A DNA stretch of 40,918 bases from Sulfuritalea sp. (GTDB taxonomy: Bacteria > Pseudomonadota > Gammaproteobacteria > Burkholderiales > Rhodocyclaceae), in NCBI RefSeq assembly GCF_017302275.1, contig NZ_JAFLDR010000039.1, positions 1-40,918 on the forward strand. Reading direction: 5' to 3'. Made by a program: the position numbers and the translations under genes. Shown one piece after another: positions 17,485 to 26,123 of the stretch (positions are counted from its first letter, which is position 1; every line of letters begins with the position of its first letter). The notes beneath the pieces were generated by a model. The model was given only the letters and a program-made list of their open reading frames with translations, made no database searches and was not told where the DNA came from.

Positions 17485-17500
17485 TGGCACGCTACCTGCT
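17485..17500 (+). promoter_or_regulatory. Sigma54 promoter of glnA
   Basis: TGGCACG-CTAC-CTGCT fits the -24/-12 consensus TGGCACG-N4-TTGCT with the required GG-N10-GC spacing (GG 17486-17487, GC 17498-17499). The predicted transcription start is near 17511, leaving a leader of about 65 nt before the glnA ATG. Confidence 0.8.
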
Positions 17501-17577
17501 ACCGGAACGCAATACCGTCGCAGTCCGGTAACGACTACCTACCCCGCAATTGCCATTAATTTTCAGGAGAGCAGCTC

Positions 17578-18987
17578 ATGACCCCCCAGGACGTACTCAA
17601 GATGGTCGAAGAGAAGGAAGTTCGCTTCGTCGACTTCCGCTTTACGGACACCCGCGGCAAGGAACAGCACGTCGGCGTGCCGGTTTCGGCCTTCAGCATG
17701 GACAAGTTCGAAGACGGCCACGCCTTCGACGGCTCCTCGATCGCCGGCTGGAAGGGCATCCAGGCGTCCGACATGCAGTTGATGCCCGATGCCGCCACGG
17801 CCTACATCGATCCCTTCTTCGACGAAACCACCCTGGTCCTGACCTGCGACGTGGTCGAGCCGGCCGACGGCAAGGGCTATGACCGCGATCCGCGCTCGAT
17901 CGCCAAGCGCGCCGAGGCCTACCTCAAGTCCTCCGGCATCGGCGACACCGCCTATTTCGGCCCCGAGCCCGAGTTCTTCATTTTCGACAGCATCGAATGG
18001 GGCGTGGACATGTCCGGCGCCCACGTCAAGATCTACTCCGAAGAGGCCGCCTGGTCGTCCTCCGAGAAGTTCGAAGGCGGCAACACCGGCCACCGCCCCA
18101 CCGTCAAGGGTGGCTATTTCCCGGTGCCGCCGGTCGACAGTTTCAACGACATGCGCGCCCAGATGTGCCTGCTGCTCGAAGCCTGCGGCGTGCCGGTGGA
18201 AGTGCATCACCACGAAGTCGCCACCGCCGGCCAGAACGAAATCGGCACCGTGTTCAACACCCTGGTGCGCCGCGCCGACCAGACCCAGCTGCTGAAGTAC
18301 ATCGTGCACAACGTCGCCCACAGCTACGGCAAGACCGCGACCTTCATGCCCAAGCCCATCGTCGGCGACAACGGCTCCGGCATGCACGTGCACCAGTCGA
18401 TCTGGAAGGACGGCAAGAACCTGTTCGCCGGCAACGGCTACGCCGGCCTGTCCGAGTTCGCGCTGTACTACATCGGCGGCGTGATCAAGCATGCCCGCGC
18501 CCTGAACGCCATCACCAACCCGCTGACCAACTCCTACAAGCGCCTGGTGCCCGGCTTCGAAGCCCCGGTCAAGCTGGCCTACTCGGCCCGCAACCGTTCC
18601 GCCTCGATCCGCATCCCCTACGTGCATTCGGACAAGGCCCGCCGCATCGAGACACGCTTCCCGGATCCGGGCGCCAACCCCTACCTGTGCTTCACCGCGC
18701 TGATGATGGCCGGCCTCGACGGCGTGCAGAACAAGATCCACCCGGGCGACCCCGCCGACAAGAACCTCTACGACCTGCCGCCGGAGGAGGATGCCAAGAT
18801 ACCGACCGTCTGCTCGTCGCTGGAGCAGGCGCTGGAGTACCTGGACAATGACCGCGAATTCCTCACCCGCGGCGGCGTGTTCAGCAACGAGATGCTCGAT
18901 GCCTACATCGAACTCAAGATGGAGGAAGTCACGAAGTTCCGCATGACGACCCACCCCGTCGAGTTCGACATGTACTACTCGATCTGA
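17578..18987 (+). CDS. glnA: Glutamine synthetase, type I
   Basis: A 469-aa enzyme forming glutamine from glutamate, ammonia and ATP, active as a dodecamer. Landmarks are [12 protein letters not shown] (residues about 50-61), [10 protein letters not shown] (metal ligands), [17 protein letters not shown], the ATP loop [16 protein letters not shown] and [20 protein letters not shown] near residue 398 contains the Tyr that adenylyltransferase modifies, so the enzyme is probably regulated by adenylylation. AGGAGA lies just before the ATG. Transcription is expected from the sigma54/NtrC promoter upstream, and a strong terminator follows. Confidence 0.97.
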   Translation: MTPQDVLKMVEEKEVRFVDFRFTDTRGKEQHVGVPVSAFSMDKFEDGHAFDGSSIAGWKGIQASDMQLMPDAATAYIDPFFDETTLVLTCDVVEPADGKGYDRDPRSIAKRAEAYLKSSGIGDTAYFGPEPEFFIFDSIEWGVDMSGAHVKIYSEEAAWSSSEKFEGGNTGHRPTVKGGYFPVPPVDSFNDMRAQMCLLLEACGVPVEVHHHEVATAGQNEIGTVFNTLVRRADQTQLLKYIVHNVAHSYGKTATFMPKPIVGDNGSGMHVHQSIWKDGKNLFAGNGYAGLSEFALYYIGGVIKHARALNAITNPLTNSYKRLVPGFEAPVKLAYSARNRSASIRIPYVHSDKARRIETRFPDPGANPYLCFTALMMAGLDGVQNKIHPGDPADKNLYDLPPEEDAKIPTVCSSLEQALEYLDNDREFLTRGGVFSNEMLDAYIELKMEEVTKFRMTTHPVEFDMYYSI

Positions 18988-19064
18988 GGAAGCGGGCCAA
19001 CCGTGGCGGGCCGGCAGCAAAATGCCGGGCTTGTCGCCACGTCGGCTTCGCCCACACGATCGAC

Positions 19065-19093
19065 AAAAGGACGGGCCTGCCCGTCCTTTTTTT
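19065..19093. terminator. Rho-independent terminator after glnA
   Basis: The arms are AAAAGGACGGGC (19065-19076) and GCCCGTCCTTTT, and the right arm runs into seven consecutive T residues (19087-19093). The A-tract on the left makes it partly bidirectional. It separates glnA from the DUF4124-ntrBC genes, which therefore need read-through or their own promoter. Confidence 0.9.
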
Positions 19094-19188
19094 CGCCGGT
19101 TCGCATGACGGCTCGCCGGCCGCGACGGTCCCGTGACCAGGCGGACACCCATTTGGCGATGCCGCCGCAATTGACATACACTTGAACA

Positions 19189-19626
19189 ATGAAGTTCCTA
19201 CTGCCCGCAATCGCACTGGCCTTGCCGCTCACGAGCGCGGCCAACACGCTCTACAAATGCACGGACGAATCCGGCGTGGTGCTCTACACCAACCAGAAAG
19301 CGCCGAAAAAGAGCTGCATCGTGCTTTCGCATCAGGCCGCGCCGCCACCGGTGGCGGGCGCGGCAAAGCCGCGGGCCGCGGCGACGCCCACCCCTGGCGA
19401 TTTTCCGCGGGTATCCGGCAGCGAACAGAAGGCGCGCGACGGCGACCGCCGCGCCATCCTCGACAAGGAACTCGCCAACGAACTGCAAAACACCGAAAAG
19501 GCGAAGAAGGCCCTGCTGGAAGCCGGCAACCAGCCCGCCGAGAAGTTGCAGCCGCTACGCGATACCGTGGCGCTGCACGAACGCAATGTCGAGTCGCTGA
19601 AGAAAGAACTCGGCAACCTGCGCTGA
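19189..19626 (+). CDS. DUF4124-domain periplasmic protein
   Basis: A 145-aa protein with a signal peptide (residues 1-18) followed by a DUF4124 domain: NTLYKCTDESGVVLYTNQKA, then a second Cys in KSCIVLS, giving a probable disulfide. After an Ala/Pro linker (about 48-75) the C-terminal half is a charged helix likely to form a coiled coil (about 85-145). Function is unknown. Its position between glnA and ntrB is a recurrent arrangement in related betaproteobacteria. No strong ribosome-binding site is visible before the ATG at 19189. Confidence 0.8.
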   Translation: MKFLLPAIALALPLTSAANTLYKCTDESGVVLYTNQKAPKKSCIVLSHQAAPPPVAGAAKPRAAATPTPGDFPRVSGSEQKARDGDRRAILDKELANELQNTEKAKKALLEAGNQPAEKLQPLRDTVALHERNVESLKKELGNLR

Positions 19627-19679
19627 GTCGCCGCCGCAACGATCAGCGGCTGGTGCGCTTCTTGCAAGATTCTCCGGAA

Positions 19680-20747
19680 ATGAACGCTGCCGAATCCTTC
19701 AACGCCTTCAGCGGGCTCGACCTGCTTTCTTCCGCCGTCGTGTTGGTCGATGCCGGCCTGGTCATCCGCCACGTGAATCCGGCGGCGGAGAACCTGTTCG
19801 AAATCAGCTCGCGCCAACTGCTGGGCCACCCGCTGCACCGACTGGTGGGCAAGCCGGCCGGCCTCGCCGCCGCGCTCGACAACGCGTTGACGAACAACTG
19901 GAGCTACACGGGACACAACATCCTGATCGAACCGTCGCCGGAGCGGTCGCTGCATGTCGACTGCACGGTAACCCCGGTCGAGGCCGGCAACGCCCGGCTG
20001 CTGATCGAGGTGCGACCCATCGACCAGCAACTCCGCGCCGCGCGCGAGGAACAGCTGGCGCAACAGCAGCAGGCCAACCGCGAACTGGTGCGCAACCTGG
20101 CGCACGAAATCAAGAACCCGCTGGGCGGCATCCGCGGTTCGGCACAGTTGCTGGAACGCGAACTGGACAGCGCGCCGCTCAAGGAATACACCCAGGTCAT
20201 CATCGAGGAAGCCGACCGCCTGCAGGACCTGATGCAGCGCCTGCTGTCGTCGCATCGGACCATGCAGCCGGCGCTGGTGAACATCCACGAGATCCTCGAA
20301 CGCGTGCGGCGCCTGATCCATGCCGAATACCACGACGTCAGCGTGCGCCGCGACTACGACACCTCGCTGCCCGACGTCACCGGCGACCGCGAGCAACTGA
20401 TCCAGGCCATCCTGAACATTTCGCGCAACGCAGCACAGGCGATGCAGGGCAAAGGCGAGATCATTTATCGCACCCGGGCAGCGCGCAAGGTCACGCTGGC
20501 AAAAAAACATCACGAGCTGGCACTTGAATTGCAAGTAATCGACAATGGACCCGGCATTCCCGATGGCATTCGCGACAAAATCTTCTACCCGCTGGTCTCC
20601 GGCCGCGAAAAGGGTAGCGGGCTCGGGCTCACCATCGCGCAAAGCTTCATACAGCAACACGGCGGTGCCATCGAAGTCAGCTCCCGCCCCGGCCGCACCT
20701 GCTTTTCGCTGATGCTGCCACTGGTACGAATCAAGAAGGAAGACTGA
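19680..20747 (+). CDS. ntrB: Nitrogen regulation sensor kinase NtrB
   Basis: A 355-aa cytosolic histidine kinase/phosphatase. An N-terminal PAS domain (about 10-115) is followed by the HisKA helix with phospho-acceptor His142 in NLAHEIKNPLGGIRGSAQLL, and an ATPase domain with the N box (NISRNAAQAM), DNGPGIP and GSGLGLTIAQSF. It phosphorylates NtrC under nitrogen limitation and dephosphorylates it when PII is bound. The reading frame is open far upstream, but ATG 19680 matches the family N-terminus. The stop codon overlaps the ATG of a 32-codon mini-ORF that bridges to ntrC. Confidence 0.93.
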   Translation: MNAAESFNAFSGLDLLSSAVVLVDAGLVIRHVNPAAENLFEISSRQLLGHPLHRLVGKPAGLAAALDNALTNNWSYTGHNILIEPSPERSLHVDCTVTPVEAGNARLLIEVRPIDQQLRAAREEQLAQQQQANRELVRNLAHEIKNPLGGIRGSAQLLERELDSAPLKEYTQVIIEEADRLQDLMQRLLSSHRTMQPALVNIHEILERVRRLIHAEYHDVSVRRDYDTSLPDVTGDREQLIQAILNISRNAAQAMQGKGEIIYRTRAARKVTLAKKHHELALELQVIDNGPGIPDGIRDKIFYPLVSGREKGSGLGLTIAQSFIQQHGGAIEVSSRPGRTCFSLMLPLVRIKKED

Positions 20748-20845
20748 TGAACGACTTTTACCCCGCCCCCTTCTCCGCGACAAGGGGTGAGCACGGCTCG
20801 TTGCACACGCAGGTGTTGGGTGTGTCCGTCAGGGGGCTGCGATGA
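20747..20845 (+). CDS. 32-aa mini-ORF bridging ntrB and ntrC
   Basis: The ATG (20747-20749) overlaps the ntrB stop as ATGA, and the TGA (20843-20845) overlaps the ntrC ATG as ATGA. The product would start MNDFYPAPFSATRGEH and end VRGLR. AAGGAAG lies at a good distance before its start. The fit at both ends suggests ribosomes pass from ntrB through this ORF to ntrC. The peptide resembles nothing I know. It may be a coupling device, a short functional peptide or chance. Confidence 0.4.
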   Translation: MNDFYPAPFSATRGEHGSLHTQVLGVSVRGLR

Positions 20846-22263
20846 ATCCCGTCTGGATCATCGACGACGACCGCTCCATCCGCTGGGTGCTGGAGAAGGC
20901 GCTGGGCCGTGAAAACATCCCCGCCAAGTCGTTCGGATCGGCCGACGAGGCACTGGCCGCGCTGGACGGAGGGCAAAGGCCGCAAATCCTGGTGTCGGAC
21001 ATCCGCATGCCGGGCAAGAGCGGGCTCGAGCTGCTGCAGCACGTCAAGGAGCGCCATCCCGAGTTGCCGGTGATCATCATGACCGCCTATTCCGACCTCG
21101 ACTCGGCCGTTTCGGCCTTCCAGGGCGGCGCCTTCGAATACCTGCCCAAGCCCTTCGACGTCGACCAGGCCGTCGACCTGGTGCGCCGGGCCATGGCGCA
21201 AGCGGCACACCAAAATGGTGCGGCCGAAATGCCCAGCACGGTGCCCGAGATCCTCGGCCAGGGCGCCGCACTGCAGGAGGTGTTCCGCGCCATCGGCCGC
21301 CTGTCGCAATCCCACGCCACGGTGCTGATCAACGGCGAATCCGGCACCGGCAAGGAACTGGTGGCGCGCGCACTGCACCGCCACAGCCCGCGCAAGGACG
21401 CGCCCTTCATCGCCATCAACACCGCCGCGATCCCGCGCGACCTGCTCGAATCCGAGCTCTTCGGCCACGAAAAGGGCGCCTTTACCGGCGCCGGCGCGCT
21501 GCGCCGCGGCCGCTTCGAACAGGCCGACAACGGCACGCTGTTCCTCGACGAAATCGGCGACATGCCGGCGGAATTGCAGACGCGCCTGCTGCGCGTGCTC
21601 TCCGACGGCAACTTCTATCGCGTCGGCGGCCACCAGCCGGTCAAGGCCAACGTGCGCGTGATCGCGGCGACCCACCAGGACCTCGAAGGCCGCGTCAAGG
21701 AAGGCCTGTTCCGCGAGGACCTGTTCCATCGCCTCAACGTCATCCGCCTGCGCCTGCCGCCGCTGCGCGAACGGCGCGATGACATCCCGCTGCTGGCGAA
21801 GCACTTCCTGCAGAAGAGCGCGCAGGAGCTGGGCGGCGAACCCAAGCGCCTCACCGAGGCCGCGCTCAAGTACCTGCAGGGCCTGGATTTTCCCGGCAAC
21901 GTGCGGCAACTCGAGAACCTCTGCCACTGGCTGACCGTCATGGCGCCGGGGCAGAGCGTGGACACTCCCGACCTGCCGGCCGAACTGCGCGAAGGCAGTG
22001 AAAGCACACGGCGCGACCTGCCGGCCAACTGGAACGCGGCGTTGGCCGCCGAGGCCGACCGCCTGCTGGCGGCAGCACCCGGCACGGTATTCGACACGCT
22101 GAATCGCGAATTCGAATCGACGTTGATCCGTCGCGCGCTGAATGCCACCGGCGGCCGCCGCGTCGATGCCGCACAACTGCTCGGCATCGGCCGCAACACG
22201 ATCACGCGCAAGATCCAGGAACTCGGCCTCGACGACGCCAAGCCCGAATCCGGCGAGCGCTGA
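20842..22263 (+). CDS. ntrC: Nitrogen regulator NtrC, sigma54-dependent activator
   Basis: A 473-aa response regulator. The receiver domain (residues 1-120) has the acidic pocket IDDDRS and phospho-acceptor Asp53 in VSDIRMPGKSG. The AAA+ domain (about 135-375) has Walker A GESGTGKEL, the sigma54-contact GAFTGA motif in ELFGHEKGAFTGAGALRRGR and Walker B GTLFLDEIGDM. The C-terminal Fis-type HTH is at about 425-462 (RVDAAQLLGIGRNTITRKI). It should bind the enhancer found upstream of glnA. The likely start ATG 20842 overlaps the mini-ORF stop. Confidence 0.95.
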   Translation: MNPVWIIDDDRSIRWVLEKALGRENIPAKSFGSADEALAALDGGQRPQILVSDIRMPGKSGLELLQHVKERHPELPVIIMTAYSDLDSAVSAFQGGAFEYLPKPFDVDQAVDLVRRAMAQAAHQNGAAEMPSTVPEILGQGAALQEVFRAIGRLSQSHATVLINGESGTGKELVARALHRHSPRKDAPFIAINTAAIPRDLLESELFGHEKGAFTGAGALRRGRFEQADNGTLFLDEIGDMPAELQTRLLRVLSDGNFYRVGGHQPVKANVRVIAATHQDLEGRVKEGLFREDLFHRLNVIRLRLPPLRERRDDIPLLAKHFLQKSAQELGGEPKRLTEAALKYLQGLDFPGNVRQLENLCHWLTVMAPGQSVDTPDLPAELREGSESTRRDLPANWNAALAAEADRLLAAAPGTVFDTLNREFESTLIRRALNATGGRRVDAAQLLGIGRNTITRKIQELGLDDAKPESGER

Positions 22264-22284
22264 ATCCGCGGCGGCGAAGAAATG

Positions 22285-22314
22285 CGGCATGCGTGCACGC
22301 GGTGATGCCGTTTT
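22285..22314 (+). terminator. Probable terminator after ntrC
   Basis: CGGCAT (22285-22290) pairs with ATGCCG (22305-22310), with inner pairing GCGTGCACGC, and TTTT follows directly. The T-run also contributes to the -35 box of the cysD promoter, so terminator and promoter abut. Confidence 0.45.
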
Positions 22315-22341
22315 GACTGGAGTAGGCGCGTCGGCGATAAT
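22313..22341 (+). promoter_or_regulatory. Sigma70 promoter of the cysD-cysNC unit
   Basis: TTGACT (22313-22318, 5 of 6 consensus) and GATAAT (22336-22341, 5 of 6) are separated by exactly 17 bp. Transcription would start near 22348, giving a leader of about 120 nt before cysD that holds a short ORF and a GC-rich hairpin. Confidence 0.75.
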
Positions 22342-22360
22342 CCGGCCTTCGCGCGAAAGC

Positions 22361-22474
22361 ATGGCCGTCATGGCCGCCGCATCCGACCTGGGGGATGCCG
22401 CCGGGCGGGATGCCTGCCCGGCTTACGCGGGCGCCGACGCTCGAAATTTCCGTATTGGCAAAGGGTCACGATGA
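22361..22474 (+). CDS. 37-aa leader ORF overlapping the cysD start
   Basis: It starts at ATG 22361, about 13 nt after the predicted transcript start, and stops with a TGA overlapping the cysD ATG (ATGA). The peptide begins [21 protein letters not shown] perfect 7-bp hairpin, GCCGGGC (22400-22406) with GCCCGGC (22416-22422), flanks its single Cys codon. It could couple cysD translation to leader translation. One Cys codon is weak evidence for cysteine attenuation, and the ORF may be fortuitous. Confidence 0.3.
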   Translation: MAVMAAASDLGDAAGRDACPAYAGADARNFRIGKGSR

Positions 22475-23355
22475 ATGCGCTGGAAGCTGAATCGATAGAG
22501 ATCATCCGCGAAGCCGTGGCTACCGCGCGCAAGCCCGTGATGATGTATTCCATCGGCAAGGACTCGTCGGTGATGCTGCACCTGGCGCGCAAGGCCTTCC
22601 ATCCCGCGCCGCCGCCGTTTCCGCTGCTGCACATCGATACCGGCTGGAAGTTCCGCGCGATGTACGCACATCGCGACCGCATGGTGGCCGAAAGCGGCAT
22701 GAAGCTGATCACCCACGTCAATCCGGAAGGGCTTGCAGCCGGCGTCGGCCCCTTCACCCATGGCAGCAACTATCACACGGACGTGATGAAGACCCAGGCC
22801 TTGAAACAGGCGCTGGACGCGCACGGCTTCGACATGGTGTTCGGCGGTGCGCGCCGCGACGAAGAGAAAAGCCGCGCCAAGGAGCGCGTCTTTTCGTTTC
22901 GTGCCCCCGGCCATCGCTGGGACCCGAAAGCGCAACGGCCCGAGCTCTGGAGCCTCTACAACACCCGCATCAAGCCGGACGAAACCATCCGCGCCTTTCC
23001 GATCAGCAACTGGACCGAACTCGACATCTGGCAATACATCCACTCCGAAGGCATTCCCATCGTCCCCCTCTATCTGGCGGCGGAGCGCCCGGTGGTCAGC
23101 CGTGGCGGCCAGTGGATCATGGTCGACGACGAACGCTTCCCGTTCGCCGAAGGTGAACGGGCGGAAATCAGGCGCGTGCGCTTTCGCACCCTGGGTTGCT
23201 GGCCATTGACCGCCGCGATCGAAAGCGATGCCGATACGCTGGAAGCCGTGATCGCCGAAACCTTCAATGCCCGCAGTTCCGAACGGCAGGGCCGGCTGAT
23301 CGATTCCGACGTCCCCGGATCCATGGAAAAGAAGAAGCAGGAGGGTTACTTCTGA
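22471..23355 (+). CDS. cysD: Sulfate adenylyltransferase subunit 2
   Basis: A 294-aa adenylyl-transferring subunit that makes APS from sulfate and ATP in assimilatory sulfate activation, working with the GTPase CysN. It belongs to the PP-loop/PAPS reductase-like family: [18 protein letters not shown] (residues about 26-44), [29 protein letters not shown] and [11 protein letters not shown] are typical. The C-terminus ends KKKQEGYF, as in known CysD proteins. Its stop overlaps the cysNC start. AAAGG precedes the ATG, which also overlaps the leader-ORF stop. Confidence 0.95.
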   Translation: MNALEAESIEIIREAVATARKPVMMYSIGKDSSVMLHLARKAFHPAPPPFPLLHIDTGWKFRAMYAHRDRMVAESGMKLITHVNPEGLAAGVGPFTHGSNYHTDVMKTQALKQALDAHGFDMVFGGARRDEEKSRAKERVFSFRAPGHRWDPKAQRPELWSLYNTRIKPDETIRAFPISNWTELDIWQYIHSEGIPIVPLYLAAERPVVSRGGQWIMVDDERFPFAEGERAEIRRVRFRTLGCWPLTAAIESDADTLEAVIAETFNARSSERQGRLIDSDVPGSMEKKKQEGYF

Positions 23356-25235
23356 TGGACACGCTTCACGCAAATGACATAGCATCCTACCTTGACAACC
23401 AGCGCAACAAGGAAACGCTGCGCTTCATCACCTGTGGCAGCGTGGATGACGGCAAGAGCACCTTGATCGGCCGCCTGCTGTTCGAAAGCAAGTGCATCTT
23501 CGACGACCAGCTGCAGGCCCTGGAAAGCGATTCCCGCCGCTACGGTACCCAGGGCGAAAAGATGGATCTCGCGCTGCTGGTCGACGGGCTCCAGGCGGAG
23601 CGCGAACAGGGCATCACGATCGACGTCGCCTACCGATTCTTCGCCACCGACAAACGGCGCTTCATCGTCGCCGACACTCCCGGGCACGAGCAGTACACCC
23701 GCAACATGGCAACCGGCGCCTCGACGGCCGACCTGGCGGTGATCCTGATCGACGCGCGCAAGGGGGTGCTGACCCAGACGCGCCGCCACAGCCGCATCGT
23801 GGCGCTGATGGGCATTCGCCATGTCCTGCTGGCGGTAAACAAGATGGACCTGGTGGATTTCGACGAGGCGACATTCGACGCCATCGTCGCCGCGTACCGG
23901 GAATTTGCCGCCGGATTCGAATTTTCCGGGATCCAGGCCATCCCGCTGTCCGGCCTCGACGGCGACAACGTGCTGCAACACAGTTCGCGCATGCCCTGGT
24001 ACGAAGGCCCCACGCTGATGGAATGCCTCGACACGGTCGATATCGGCAGGGGTACCGGTGCGCGGCACGGCGCGTTTCGCATGCCGGTGCAATCGGTCAA
24101 TCGTCCGAACCTGGACTTCCGCGGTTTCTGCGGCCGGATCGCCGAAGGGGAGCTGCGTCCGGGAGACAGCGTACGGGTGCTGCCGTCGGGGGTACAAACC
24201 CGCATCAAGTCGATACTTGCCGGATTCGACGAAGTGCCGTTCGCGCAGGCCGGGGATGCGGTCACCATCACGCTGGCCGACGAAGTCGATGCCAGCCGCG
24301 GCGACGTGCTGGTAGCCAGCGACAACCCGCCGGAAGTCGCCGACCAGTTCGAGGCCAAGCTGCTCTGGATGGCCGAACACGGCATGGCCCCGGGCCGTCA
24401 GTACCTGCTCAAGCTGGCCTGCATGGAAGCGACGGCGACCATCACCGAGATCAAGTATCGCGAAGACGTGAACACCGGCGCCCGCCTCGCCGCAAAAACG
24501 CTGGGCCTGAACGAGATCGCCACGGTAAACATTTCGACCAGCGCACCGCTGGTATTCGAGCCCTACGGCGTCAACCGCAGGATGGGCGGGTTCATCCTGA
24601 TCGACAAACTGAGCTTCGAAACCGTCGGCGCGGGCATGATCGACTTCGCGCTCCGCCGCGCCAGCAACATCCACTGGCAGGCCCTGGAACTGAACAAGGC
24701 CGCCCGTGCCGCGCAGAAGCACCAGAACGCTCGATGCGTCTGGTTCACCGGGCTCTCCGGCTCGGGCAAGTCCACCATCGCCAACCTTCTGGAGAAACGC
24801 CTGCACGCGGCCGGCAAGCACACCTACCTGCTCGACGGCGACAACGTGCGCCATGGCCTCAACCGCGATCTCGGATTCACCGAAGCCGACCGCGTGGAAA
24901 ACATCCGCCGCGTGGCGGAGGTCGCGAAACTGATGGTCGATGCCGGACTGATCGTCCTGGTGAGCTTCATTTCACCCTTCCGCAACGAGCGGCGCATGGC
25001 GCGCGACATGTTTGCCGAGGGTGAGTTCGTCGAGGTGTTCGTCGACACTCCGCTCGAGGAATGCGAACGCCGCGACGTCAAGGGGCTTTACGCCAAGGCG
25101 CGCAGCGGCAACCTGAAGAACTTCACCGGGATCGACAGCCCCTACGAGGCGCCCGAGAATCCCGAGGTGCGCCTGCAGACCGCCGGACAGGCGCCCGAAA
25201 TCGGCATGGACCAGTTGTTCGACGCGCTCGAATAG
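23355..25235 (+). CDS. cysNC: Fused sulfate adenylyltransferase subunit 1 and adenylylsulfate kinase (CysNC)
   Basis: A 626-aa fusion. The N-terminal CysN GTPase (about 1-445) shows G1 [16 protein letters not shown]3 [17 protein letters not shown] and G4 NKMDLVDF, followed by beta-barrel domains. The C-terminal CysC kinase (about 455-626) has the P-loop [18 protein letters not shown] and the APS-site region [21 protein letters not shown]. It drives APS synthesis by GTP hydrolysis and then phosphorylates APS to PAPS. ATG 23355 overlaps the cysD stop (ATGA). The open frame extends upstream inside cysD, but that part is a shadow. Confidence 0.95.
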   Translation: MDTLHANDIASYLDNQRNKETLRFITCGSVDDGKSTLIGRLLFESKCIFDDQLQALESDSRRYGTQGEKMDLALLVDGLQAEREQGITIDVAYRFFATDKRRFIVADTPGHEQYTRNMATGASTADLAVILIDARKGVLTQTRRHSRIVALMGIRHVLLAVNKMDLVDFDEATFDAIVAAYREFAAGFEFSGIQAIPLSGLDGDNVLQHSSRMPWYEGPTLMECLDTVDIGRGTGARHGAFRMPVQSVNRPNLDFRGFCGRIAEGELRPGDSVRVLPSGVQTRIKSILAGFDEVPFAQAGDAVTITLADEVDASRGDVLVASDNPPEVADQFEAKLLWMAEHGMAPGRQYLLKLACMEATATITEIKYREDVNTGARLAAKTLGLNEIATVNISTSAPLVFEPYGVNRRMGGFILIDKLSFETVGAGMIDFALRRASNIHWQALELNKAARAAQKHQNARCVWFTGLSGSGKSTIANLLEKRLHAAGKHTYLLDGDNVRHGLNRDLGFTEADRVENIRRVAEVAKLMVDAGLIVLVSFISPFRNERRMARDMFAEGEFVEVFVDTPLEECERRDVKGLYAKARSGNLKNFTGIDSPYEAPENPEVRLQTAGQAPEIGMDQLFDALE

Positions 25236-25237
25236 GC

Positions 25238-26014
25238 ATGGATCCCCTGCTGGTCGTCGCCGGCGCCGCAACGGGCTTGCTGGTGGGACTGACCGGCGTC
25301 GGCGGCGGTTCGCTGATGACGCCGCTGCTGCTGCTGGTGTTCGGCGTGGCGCCGCTGGCCGCCGTGGGCACCGACCTTTGGTTTGCGGCGATCACGAAAA
25401 CCTTCGCCACGCGGGTGCATCAGGGTCATGGCCTGATCGACTGGTCGGTGGTCCGGCGACTATGGATGGGCAGCCTCACGGCGTCGGCCCTGACCGTGGC
25501 ATTCATGAAGCTCTATCCCGTAGACCAGGATGCCATCGGCTTGATCACGGGCGCGATCGCCATGGCGGTGGTCCTGACCGCACTGGGCATGCTGCTGCAA
25601 AAACCCCTGCACGCGCTGGGCCGGCGATTCCGCACTGGCAACAGCGTGCGCTTCAAGGCGCTGCAAGGGCCGCTGACCATACTCGCCGGGGCCATCCTGG
25701 GCTTCCTGGTCAGCCTCACATCGGTCGGCGCCGGTGCGCTCGGCGCCGTATTCCTCAGCTACCTTTACCCGCTGCGCCTGACACCGCCGCGGCTGATCGC
25801 GACCGACATCGCGCATGCGATCCCGCTCGCCCTCTTCGCCGGCGCCGGGCACCTCCTGATCGGCAACGTGGATTTCGGACTGCTCGGCAACCTGCTACTC
25901 GGCTCCATTCCGGCAGTCATCGTCGGGGCCATGCTGTCGGCCCGACTTCCCCATGCCCTGTTGCGCGGATTGCTGGCCCTGGTCCTGTTGGCGATCGGCG
26001 TCAAGCTCTGGTAA
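25238..26014 (+). CDS. TauE/SafE family sulfite/organosulfur permease-like protein
   Basis: A 258-aa polytopic membrane protein with about eight hydrophobic segments. The TauE/SafE repeat signatures are GLTGVGGGSLMTPLLLLVFGV near the N-terminus and SLTSVGAGALGAVFLSYLYP in the second half. Members move sulfite, sulfoacetate and related anions. It starts 2 bp after the cysNC stop, so it probably serves sulfur assimilation here as a sulfite exporter or a sulfate importer; direction is not readable. No other sulfate transporter is seen in the window. Confidence 0.85.
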   Translation: MDPLLVVAGAATGLLVGLTGVGGGSLMTPLLLLVFGVAPLAAVGTDLWFAAITKTFATRVHQGHGLIDWSVVRRLWMGSLTASALTVAFMKLYPVDQDAIGLITGAIAMAVVLTALGMLLQKPLHALGRRFRTGNSVRFKALQGPLTILAGAILGFLVSLTSVGAGALGAVFLSYLYPLRLTPPRLIATDIAHAIPLALFAGAGHLLIGNVDFGLLGNLLLGSIPAVIVGAMLSARLPHALLRGLLALVLLAIGVKLW

Positions 26015-26123
26015 CGGGAACCGGGGCCCCCGCGCGGGCAGGCCCGGAAGCCACCACGCCAGCGCCTTGCGCTATAGTCCCCGGCGTCGGCACAATCCGC
26101 CGCGCATGCCCAAGGGGAATGCC

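Noticed and set aside
17374-17559. 61-codon ORF in the glnA leader region as a leader peptide
   Set aside because: It lies mostly upstream of the expected sigma54 transcript start, has no ribosome-binding site and overlaps the NtrC and sigma54 elements.
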